Source: Quisquiliibacterium sp. (GTDB lineage: Bacteria > Pseudomonadota > Gammaproteobacteria > Burkholderiales > Burkholderiaceae_E). From it: a stretch of 5,227 bases of DNA. Location of the stretch: assembly GCA_030830765.1 (NCBI GenBank), contig JAURMJ010000377.1, forward strand, positions 1 through 5,227, written 5' to 3'. Under the pieces are notes generated by a model. The model worked only from the letters and a program-made list of their open reading frames with translations, made no database searches and was not told the origin of the DNA. Shown piece after piece: positions 1-5,227 of the stretch; positions within the stretch are counted from its first letter, which is position 1; each line of letters opens with the position of its first letter. A program made the position numbers and the translations under genes.

Positions 1-9
1 AGCGGTCGA

Positions 10-1041
10 TTACTTCAGCAGCCCCTTGGCTCGCATGTACTTCGTCTCGGACTCATAGGCCTCCTTGGCCAGCGGCGACTTCTTGGCAACATCCGCCCAG
101 GCCTTCTCAGCGATTGACCGGAACTTGTCGCGCTCGCTCTGTGCCCAGTCAATCACGGTGATGTCCTTGCCGGCCTTGTCACGAGCGACCAAGCGCTCAT
201 CTTCAGCATCGATCGCCTTTGCCAAAGCGTCGTAGGCTTCGTTGAACCAGGTCTCGAACGTCTTACGATCCTGCTCGGACATCTTCTTCCAGACCTTGGT
301 CGAGATCGTGAACTGGAACATCGGCATGGAGTGGATGCCCGGATAGATCGGGAATTTGGCCACTTTGTGCATGCCATTGGCATCATTGTTGGCGTAGGCG
401 GAGTTGTCCGCGGCGTCGATCACGCCTTTTTCCAGCGCGCCATAGGTCTCGGAGGTCGGCAGGGAGACCGGAGCGGCTCCAACACGACGGAAAACGTCTG
501 CAGCCAGGCCTTCAGGCGAGCGGATCTTCTTGCCTTTCAGATCATCAACGGTCCTGATTGGAACCTTTGAGACGAAGGCCTCCTTGTTGTAGGCCCCACA
601 GGCAATCACGGTGACGCCCGGGAAGTATTTTGCGAACAACTTCTGCAGCATTTCCTTGCCGCCGCCATTCCGGCAGTAGTCATTCTGCTGATCTACCTTG
701 TCCCATCCGGCGATCAGGTCACCGAGCAGCGCAAAGCCCGCATCCTTGCCAGCGAAATAGCTGACCGCGGTCATATCACCGTCCAGGATGCCCTTGGCAA
801 CAGCCTGCGGAGTCTCCCGGTGAGGCACCACTGCCTTGATCGGGAGCAGTTCAATCTCCCAGCGCCCTTGCGTCCGCTCTTTGAGCTTGGGCACCCAATC
901 CCGGTTCAGGATCGCCAGGGACAGATGGCTGGCGTTGGAGCTGGTCTGAAACTTCAGCTTTTCGGCATGTGCGGGCAGGCTTGCTGTGGTCAGACCGGCT
1001 GCAAAAAGCACGGCAGCGCCAACACTGAGTGTTTTCAGCAT
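10..1041 (-). CDS. dctP: TRAP transporter periplasmic solute-binding protein (DctP family)
   Basis: This is a complete 343-residue protein, normal length for the DctP family of TRAP transporter binding proteins. These capture an organic acid, typically a carboxylate, in the periplasm and deliver it to a DctQ/DctM sodium-driven permease. Residues 1-26 form a Sec signal peptide: MLKT start, alanine-rich core and AHA cleavage site before Glu27. The family core is clear: DDLKGKKIRSPEG at 166-178 carries Arg174, which aligns with the carboxylate-binding arginine of SiaP (Arg147), and IDAADN at 208-213 gives Asn213 at the position of the ligand-contacting Asn of SiaP. The GALEKGVIDAAD segment is also typical. 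The mature protein has only two cysteines, Cys123 and Cys148, which could form a disulfide. The start is supported by GGAGGAG seven bases upstream. Only nine bases lie beyond the stop, so the expected dctQ and dctM genes cannot be seen. The family is certain; the ligand is unknown. Confidence 0.95.
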   Translation of the reverse strand: MLKTLSVGAAVLFAAGLTTASLPAHAEKLKFQTSSNASHLSLAILNRDWVPKLKERTQGRWEIELLPIKAVVPHRETPQAVAKGILDGDMTAVSYFAGKDAGFALLGDLIAGWDKVDQQNDYCRNGGGKEMLQKLFAKYFPGVTVIACGAYNKEAFVSKVPIRTVDDLKGKKIRSPEGLAADVFRRVGAAPVSLPTSETYGALEKGVIDAADNSAYANNDANGMHKVAKFPIYPGIHSMPMFQFTISTKVWKKMSEQDRKTFETWFNEAYDALAKAIDAEDERLVARDKAGKDITVIDWAQSERDKFRSIAEKAWADVAKKSPLAKEAYESETKYMRAKGLLK

Positions 1042-1048
1042 GATGCAT

Positions 1049-1055
1049 CTCCTCC
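1049..1055 (-). promoter_or_regulatory. Strong Shine-Dalgarno site of the TRAP binding-protein gene
   Basis: On the minus strand the sequence reads GGAGGAG, seven bases before the ATG at 1041. It is close to a full match to the 16S rRNA tail and fixes the start. A second ATG at 1048-1046 is in another frame and sits too close to this site. Confidence 0.8.
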
Positions 1056-1121
1056 AGTGAATTATTTGTAAGTTATGGCCCTACAAAAAAGATGTAAGGC
1101 GCGAGGCGATGAGAACATCCC

Positions 1122-1158
1122 GAATAAGTCTCGGTCAAGTTGACAAGCGGACTTATTC
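1122..1158. repeat. Inverted repeat upstream of the TRAP gene, possible operator
   Basis: The 9-bp arms GAATAAGTC (1122-1130) and GACTTATTC (1150-1158) are perfect reverse complements separated by 19 bases. Inside the spacer is a second dyad, GTCAA-G-TTGAC (1134-1144), whose centre (1139) is one base from that of the outer pair (1140). The element lies 81-117 bases upstream of the TRAP gene start and 51-87 bases downstream of the stop of the hypothetical gene. On the minus strand the right-hand end is not followed by a T-run, so it does not look like an intrinsic terminator. A binding site for a dimeric or tetrameric regulator of the TRAP gene is the better guess. No regulator is encoded in the window. 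Confidence 0.5.
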
Positions 1159-1208
1159 CCCCTGCTAGAAAGTAACCCGCATAGACAAGTTCACCGCTCT
1201 ACACCGGT

Positions 1209-1925
1209 TCAACTGGCATTGCTGGCAGCAAGCAGGGCAACGGCAGCCTGCACACGCAGATCGATTGCCAGGCTTTGGTCATCCATCACAGATAGAAGAA
1301 ATTCGCGAGCCCGCGCCGCGGACGCCCCTGCCTCAGCAGCCGCCTGCCGAACCGGCATCGTTGCTGGAACCTGAATCTTCTCAGGGCTGAGCAATTGCAG
1401 TGCGGCATTGAACTCATCAATGCCAAAGGGCTCGACGCGTGCAAGCAGATCGGCCTGCGCGTCGACCCCGGGTTCGATTTCAAGCCACGGCTCGTCCTCA
1501 AACATTTCAATCAGGCTGGGGAGCACAAATGCGCTCCATCGGCCATCAGCCAGTTTCTTGGGCGGGACCTCCATCGCATCGGCTGACGCTTGCCCTGAAG
1601 CGTCAGCTGCTGGCTGCGGCCAGATCCTCATGGACTCGCCCGGCAATTCACTTAGATACCGATTGCAAAGACCGCTCAGAAAATCGAACGCCTGCGCTGG
1701 TTTCAGCTGGGCAGAGGTCGCAAACCAGACCTGATAGGCATCCATGCCGGAGATCGCCAGCGCCGGAGGGGGAAGACCCAGATCACGCTGGACCGCACGC
1801 CAGACCTCAAGCAGATACGCAGGCTTGGCGGGCTTGTGCAACTCCAGTACCAGTCCATTGCTGGATCTGCCTCGATTGACCTGATCAAAACCAAGCCGTT
1901 GCAATTGCATGTCAAGTCGATTCAT
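1209..1925 (-). CDS. Conserved hypothetical protein, 238 residues, function unknown
   Basis: This is a complete cytoplasmic protein with no signal peptide or membrane segment. I do not recognise a named family with confidence; the style resembles conserved hypotheticals of Burkholderiales. Three parts are visible: an N-terminal region (1-105) with a motif SGMDAYQVWF at 59-68 followed by a helix FDFLSGLCNRYLSEL; a low-complexity Ala/Ser/Pro linker around 104-122; and a second region with GRWSAFVLPSL at 128-138 and an acidic stretch EMFEDEPWLEIEPG at 140-153. The C-terminus (192-238) is alanine-rich and helical, ending in a HEAT-like helix IDLRVQAAVALLAAS. The SG-x3-YQVWF motif faintly recalls the sxH-type motif of archaeo-eukaryotic primase-like folds, with Gln in place of His, but this is speculation. 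The start is supported by GAGG only four bases upstream, a rather short spacing; the next in-frame Met (residue 6) has no ribosome site. It is transcribed in the same direction as the TRAP gene, 167 bases upstream of it, and divergently from the dehydrogenase. Confidence 0.8.
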   Translation of the reverse strand: MNRLDMQLQRLGFDQVNRGRSSNGLVLELHKPAKPAYLLEVWRAVQRDLGLPPPALAISGMDAYQVWFATSAQLKPAQAFDFLSGLCNRYLSELPGESMRIWPQPAADASGQASADAMEVPPKKLADGRWSAFVLPSLIEMFEDEPWLEIEPGVDAQADLLARVEPFGIDEFNAALQLLSPEKIQVPATMPVRQAAAEAGASAARAREFLLSVMDDQSLAIDLRVQAAVALLAASNAS

Positions 1926-2085
1926 AGCACCTCAAATGAATGATTCCATCTTTTGCCTCCATCCCGTCGGATATTCCGCAAAGCGAGTCGCCATGCGGTC
2001 AACTGTACTCGGCGGGTGAATGCACCTGAAATAATGCAGCATCGCCGACCACCTCATTGATCGACCAACCACAGAAGGGCTTGCG
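1926..2085. promoter_or_regulatory. Divergent intergenic region with promoters for both flanking genes (inferred)
   Basis: These 160 bases separate two genes that are transcribed away from each other, so at least one promoter in each direction is expected here. On the plus strand AATAAT at 2030-2035 matches the sigma-70 -10 box at five of six positions, but no good -35 box lies at the usual spacing. On the minus strand TTGACC (complement of 1997-2002) is a good -35 match, but only poor -10 candidates follow. A short dyad CGGA-TAT-TCCG lies at 1968-1978. The promoters are therefore inferred from gene orientation more than from sequence. No riboswitch-like structure or terminator was seen. Confidence 0.4.
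2073..2078 (+). promoter_or_regulatory. Shine-Dalgarno site of the alcohol dehydrogenase gene
   Basis: AGAAGG lies seven bases before the ATG at 2086. It supports this start over an overlapping frame that opens at 2057, which has no comparable site. Confidence 0.65.
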
Positions 2086-3246
2086 ATGTCATCCAGCTTC
2101 AGCAGCTATCTTTGCCCTACCCGGATTCATATGGGCATCGGCTCGACTCGAATCATCGGGGAACTGCTCGCAGCACGTGCAATTAAGCGGACGTTTGTCG
2201 TTGTTGATCCGGTGCTGCGCCACGCTCCGGTCTTCTCGGCTCTCACCCGACAGCTCGATCAGGCTGGTCTTTCGTGGACCGCGTTCAGTGACATTGAACC
2301 CGATCCGGGTAGCGATGCAGTCAGCACAGCTGACGCCCAATGCCAGCGCATCGACGCTGAACTTGTCATCGCGATCGGCGGCGGCAGTTCAATCGATGTG
2401 GCCAAAGCAGCAGCAATCCTGGCGACCAATCGCGGTCGGATTCATGACTACGAGGGAATTGAGAAGTTTGCAAAGCCCCCCTTGCCGCTGATCGCCATTC
2501 CGACGACCGCCGGCACCGGCTCCGAAGTGTCCGGTTCCTGCGTCATCACAGACAGCCAAAGCGGTCGGAAAATGTCGATCCGCCATGCACGGTTGAACCC
2601 GGCCAGCGAGGCGATTCTGGATCCGACGGTCCTGGCCAGCCTGCCGGCCCATGTTTCCATTCATGCCGGGATCGATGCCTTTGTCCACGCATTCGAATCA
2701 TTCATCTCGCGACAGGCGAACCTGATCACCGATGCAATTAACTTGCAGGCCATCGAACTGATCAGCGGCAATATTCGACGCTTCGTCGCCGATCGGACCG
2801 ATCTGGAGGCAGGTCTGCGCATGCTGGTCGGCTCGTGTCTTGCCGGGATGACCTTCGGTCAGACGGGTCTTGGAAACGTGCATTGCATTGCACGTTTCAT
2901 CGGGGCTCGATATCACCTCTCGCATGGCCTTTCAAACGCACTTTGCCTCACACACGTGGCGCGCTTCAATGCGCCCGCCGCCCAGGAGCGTTATGCAAAG
3001 GTCGCCCGGGCCATGGGCTACGGCGCCCAGCCAATGTCAGACAAGCAGGCGCCCGAATTGGCAATCAAAGCCATCGAACAACTCTGCAGTGACCTGCAGA
3101 TTCCGAGCCGACTGAGGGATGCGGGAATCGATGTCGAGTCTTTACCAAGCATCGCGCAAGACTGTTTTAAGGCCGACTACTCGCGCTGGAATCCACGACA
3201 GACCAGTGAGTCGGACTTTCTGCGGATCCTGCAGGAAGGATGGTAA
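2086..3246 (+). CDS. Iron-containing (group III) alcohol dehydrogenase
   Basis: This is a complete 386-residue cytosolic oxidoreductase of the Fe-ADH family, usual length, which interconverts alcohols and aldehydes or ketones with NAD(P)H. The N-terminal nucleotide-binding domain has VVVDP at 38-42; Asp41 sits where FucO has Asp39, which favours NAD over NADP. It also has AIGGGSSIDVAKA at 96-108 for the pyrophosphate, and IPTTAGTGSEVSG at 138-150. The C-terminal helical domain supplies the metal ligands by comparison with FucO: Asp197 and His201 in GIDAFVHAFES, His266 in GNVHCIAR, and His280 in LSHGLSNAL. The position four after His266, commonly a second His (FucO His267), is Arg270 here. The start has AGAAGG seven bases upstream. 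The next gene follows after 104 bases on the same strand with no obvious terminator between, so co-transcription is plausible. The family is secure; the substrate is unknown. Maleylacetate reductase is less likely because the HHxxCHxLGG signature is absent. Confidence 0.95.
   Translation: MSSSFSSYLCPTRIHMGIGSTRIIGELLAARAIKRTFVVVDPVLRHAPVFSALTRQLDQAGLSWTAFSDIEPDPGSDAVSTADAQCQRIDAELVIAIGGGSSIDVAKAAAILATNRGRIHDYEGIEKFAKPPLPLIAIPTTAGTGSEVSGSCVITDSQSGRKMSIRHARLNPASEAILDPTVLASLPAHVSIHAGIDAFVHAFESFISRQANLITDAINLQAIELISGNIRRFVADRTDLEAGLRMLVGSCLAGMTFGQTGLGNVHCIARFIGARYHLSHGLSNALCLTHVARFNAPAAQERYAKVARAMGYGAQPMSDKQAPELAIKAIEQLCSDLQIPSRLRDAGIDVESLPSIAQDCFKADYSRWNPRQTSESDFLRILQEGW
2873..2898. repeat. Perfect inverted repeat inside the alcohol dehydrogenase gene
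   Basis: The arms GAAACGTGCA (2873-2882) and TGCACGTTTC (2889-2898) are exact reverse complements around a 6-base loop, TTGCAT. The repeat covers the codons for Asn264 to Phe271 (entering the Gly263 codon), including metal ligand His266 and the unusual Arg270 (CGT at 2893-2895). It is within a conserved coding segment, is not followed by a T-run and is not a terminator. Confidence 0.85.
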
Positions 3247-3350
3247 GGCTGACCAAGATCACACGTCGGGCAATTGGCATGGCATCGCCTTGACCTTCAA
3301 GTATGACTAGCAGCACCATTGCGCCTGCCTTGAACTGACTGGAGTTTCAA
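3247..3350 (+). other. Short gap between dehydrogenase and dimethylformamidase-like genes
   Basis: These 104 bases hold no credible gene; in particular there is no room for a small dimethylformamidase subunit of about 130 residues. No stem followed by a T-run is visible, so there is no sign of an intrinsic terminator after the dehydrogenase. TTGACC at 3290-3295 resembles a -35 box but has no fitting -10 box 16-18 bases on; TATGAC at 3302-3307 is a weak -10-like match at the wrong spacing. Read-through from the upstream gene is the simplest reading, with a weak internal promoter not excluded. Confidence 0.45.
3341..3344 (+). promoter_or_regulatory. Shine-Dalgarno site that sets the start of the dimethylformamidase-like gene
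   Basis: GGAG lies six bases before the ATG at 3351. An in-frame TGA at 3336-3338 closes the frame just upstream, so no longer N-terminus is possible. Confidence 0.75.
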
Positions 3351-5227
3351 ATGTTGCCCCTCGCTGGATATGCCGAAAGCCTGTCAGCCCGTCCTGGCCA
3401 GACGCTGCGTTTTCATGTCGCCAACGCGACAGCTCATCCTGTCAAAGCGCAGGTGGTTCGCGTGATCTGTGCAGACCCCAATCCAGAGATCGGTGGGGTG
3501 AGTGTTGAACCGGTCAGCGTGGCTGTGCGAGTGATCAACGAACCGGGACCGCAGCTGGTGCCGCTTGGATCCTACGCAACCCTCGGCCCAGTCGGGCTGA
3601 TGAACGGAGTGACAAACTGCAGCGTGTCACTCACACTCCAGCCGACGCTCGCCCTGTCGCGGCGTCAGGTACTCCTGTCCTCCCTGGACGACAGCGGCAA
3701 AGGTCTTGAACTGGAGTTGACCCCAGACCTTCAGCTGCAGGCGCGCTTTGGCACCAGCCAGGGTCTGAAAAGCCTGCTCATCGAATCTCCGTTACAGCTC
3801 CATGAATGGAGTCACATCAGGCTGAGCATCGATACTGACGCGCGCCGCTGCGAGCTGACGACAAGCTGCAAAGAAACCCTTTCCAACCGCACAATCAGCC
3901 TTGAGCTGCACCCTGGGGTCTCGGTTCATCTGGATTCGTCCCGCGCGATGAGCCTTGCCAGTGCCAGCGATTCCTTCCCCGTTGACTGCTTTAACGGCAA
4001 GCTCGAAAACCCGGTCTTGCTGAGCTGCGCGCTGGGGCCCGATGACTGTGCGAAGACCGTCGCCCTGGAGCAGCCGGACCATTGTCTCGGGGCCTGGGAT
4101 TTTTCGCAGCAGATGCAAAGCAGCCGCATCGTCGATACGAGTCCGCATGCTCACCATGGCGAATTGGTCAACACGCCGACACGTGCGATGCGTGGCTCAA
4201 ACTGGACCGGCGAGGAGCATTGTTTTCGCCATGCACCACAGCAATATGCTGCGATCCATTTTCATGATGATGATCTGGCTGACTGCCGCTGGCCTGCGAC
4301 CCATGAAATCACGATTCCGGATGGATTCAGGTCGGACGCCTACGCGCTGATGCTTTCTGCGGGTGAGGCTCAGGAGAACATTCCGTTCTTTGTGGTTCCG
4401 CCCAAGGGCACGGCCAACGCAAAGATTGCGGTCCTGGTGTCGACGTACACCTACACGATTTACGGCAACCATGCGCGCCCCGAATGGATGAGCGACGAAA
4501 AATGGCGAGCCGCTTACGTGGAGCAGGCGAAGGCCTGGAAGGCCTACCCGTACAACCCGGGCGAGCATCGGGACTATGGGCTGTCCACCTACAACTATCA
4601 CACCGATGGTTCGGGAATTGCCGTGGTCAGCTGGCGTCGCCCGATGCTCAATCTGCGCGTCGGCTACATCACCTATCCGTACCCGGACATCCGCAGTTCG
4701 GGGCTGCGCCACTACCCGGCTGACAGCCATCTGCTGATGTGGCTGGCTGCCAAGGGCTATGAGGTGGATCTGATCACCGACTACGAGTTGCATCATGAAG
4801 GCCGGGCCTTACTCGATCCGTACAGCGTCGTGGTCACCGGTTCGCATCCGGAATATCACACACCGCAGATGCTCGACGCACTGCAGACCTACCGCGATGC
4901 CGGCGGGCGCCTGGTTTATCTGGGCGGCAACGGTTTTTACTGGAAGATCGCCCTGGATCCTGCGCAAGACGGCGTGATCGAGATCCGTCGTGGCGAGGGT
5001 GGTATCCGCGCCTGGGCTGCCGAGCCTGGCGAGTATTACAACCAGTTCGACGCGCAGTACGGCGGGCTCTGGAGGCGCAATGCGCGGCCGCCGCAAAAGC
5101 TTGTCGGAGTCGGCTTCACAGCGCAGGGCAACTTTGTCGGGTCGCATTACCGGATCAATCCTGATGCCAGGAGCAATCCGAAGGTCAGCTGGATCCTGGA
5201 TGGCGTGAAGGCCGAGACGGTGGGTGG
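3351..5227 (+). CDS. N,N-dimethylformamidase large (beta) subunit-like protein, 3' end missing
   Basis: The frame is open from the ATG at 3351 to the window edge: 625 residues of a family whose members run to about 760, so the C-terminus is cut off. Dimethylformamidase hydrolyses N,N-dimethylformamide to dimethylamine and formate; relatives may act on other amides. Residues 1-240 form a beta-rich N-terminal region with no signal peptide. Residues 246-310 are the LamG-like region with hallmark GAWDFSQQMQSSRIVD, HHGELVN-PTRAMRG-NW, FRHAPQQYAAIHFHDDDL. From about 353 the glutamine-amidotransferase-like DMFA2_C domain begins: VLVSTYTYTIYGNHARPEW (361-379), STYNYHTDGSG (412-422), WLAAKGYEVDLITDYELH (464-481), GSHPEYHTPQMLDAL (497-511) and GGRLVYLGGNGFYW (518-531). 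The Paracoccus enzyme binds iron through two Tyr and one Glu; Glu501, a Tyr of 366/368/371 and Tyr414 or Tyr416 are the likely equivalents by motif and rough spacing. All ten cysteines lie before residue 313. Family assignment is strong; the true substrate is open. Confidence 0.9.
   Translation, partial: MLPLAGYAESLSARPGQTLRFHVANATAHPVKAQVVRVICADPNPEIGGVSVEPVSVAVRVINEPGPQLVPLGSYATLGPVGLMNGVTNCSVSLTLQPTLALSRRQVLLSSLDDSGKGLELELTPDLQLQARFGTSQGLKSLLIESPLQLHEWSHIRLSIDTDARRCELTTSCKETLSNRTISLELHPGVSVHLDSSRAMSLASASDSFPVDCFNGKLENPVLLSCALGPDDCAKTVALEQPDHCLGAWDFSQQMQSSRIVDTSPHAHHGELVNTPTRAMRGSNWTGEEHCFRHAPQQYAAIHFHDDDLADCRWPATHEITIPDGFRSDAYALMLSAGEAQENIPFFVVPPKGTANAKIAVLVSTYTYTIYGNHARPEWMSDEKWRAAYVEQAKAWKAYPYNPGEHRDYGLSTYNYHTDGSGIAVVSWRRPMLNLRVGYITYPYPDIRSSGLRHYPADSHLLMWLAAKGYEVDLITDYELHHEGRALLDPYSVVVTGSHPEYHTPQMLDALQTYRDAGGRLVYLGGNGFYWKIALDPAQDGVIEIRRGEGGIRAWAAEPGEYYNQFDAQYGGLWRRNARPPQKLVGVGFTAQGNFVGSHYRINPDARSNPKVSWILDGVKAETVG

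Noticed and set aside
1439..1879. A 146-codon plus-strand frame opposite the hypothetical gene
   Set aside because: The minus-strand frame is longer, has a ribosome site and a protein-like composition; the plus-strand product is rich in Arg, Pro and Ser as expected of a shadow frame in GC-rich DNA.
2057..2491. A 144-codon plus-strand frame that overlaps the start of the alcohol dehydrogenase
   Set aside because: It is out of frame with the dehydrogenase, whose protein shows conserved NAD-binding motifs, and it has no good ribosome site.
3274..3318. Possible promoter before the dimethylformamidase-like gene (TTGACC, TATGAC)
   Set aside because: The -35-like and -10-like boxes are not at a workable spacing with each other or with better partners.
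3607..3632. An 8-bp-arm inverted repeat, GAGTGACA / TGTCACTC, with CTGCAG in the loop
   Set aside because: Arms of this length are expected about once or twice by chance in a window this size, and it is inside a coding region with no T-run.
3792..4157. A 121-codon minus-strand frame
   Set aside because: It is antisense to the dimethylformamidase-like gene, and no ribosome site or domain supports it.
4197..4796. A 199-codon open frame on the minus strand
   Set aside because: It lies fully antisense to the dimethylformamidase-like gene, whose plus-strand translation shows strong family motifs over the same bases. The antisense product has no recognisable domain.

Overview
The window looks like chromosomal DNA of a proteobacterium, most likely a betaproteobacterium of the order Burkholderiales. 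This is inferred from moderately high GC, strong GGAG-type ribosome sites, a TRAP-type periplasmic binding protein, and a conserved-hypothetical protein style typical of that group. No tRNA, rRNA, CRISPR array, insertion sequence or attachment site was seen.

Layout: two genes on the minus strand, then two on the plus strand. From left to right these are (1) a complete TRAP transporter periplasmic solute-binding protein (10-1041, minus), whose permease genes would lie beyond the left edge if the usual order holds; (2) a complete 238-residue conserved hypothetical protein (1209-1925, minus); (3) a 160-bp divergent intergenic region (1926-2085); (4) a complete iron-containing (group III) alcohol dehydrogenase (2086-3246, plus); (5) a 104-bp gap; and (6) a long reading frame that starts at 3351 and runs off the right edge without a stop. 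Its 625 visible residues resemble the large (beta) subunit of N,N-dimethylformamidase, with a LamG-like middle region and a glutamine-amidotransferase-like C-terminal domain.

How the genes may work together: the two plus-strand genes could form one transcription unit in which an amide-hydrolase-like enzyme and an alcohol/aldehyde oxidoreductase act on the same compound or its product. The TRAP binding protein could bring an organic acid or related solute into the same catabolic locus. This is inference from gene order; the substrate cannot be read from the sequence. The small subunit that usually precedes the dimethylformamidase large subunit is not encoded upstream.

Points that stand out: the alcohol dehydrogenase keeps all four metal ligands but has Arg where the first His of the metal region is normally followed, four residues later, by a second His. 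That Arg codon lies in a perfect 10-bp-arm inverted repeat. A second perfect inverted repeat (9-bp arms) lies upstream of the TRAP gene and could be an operator.
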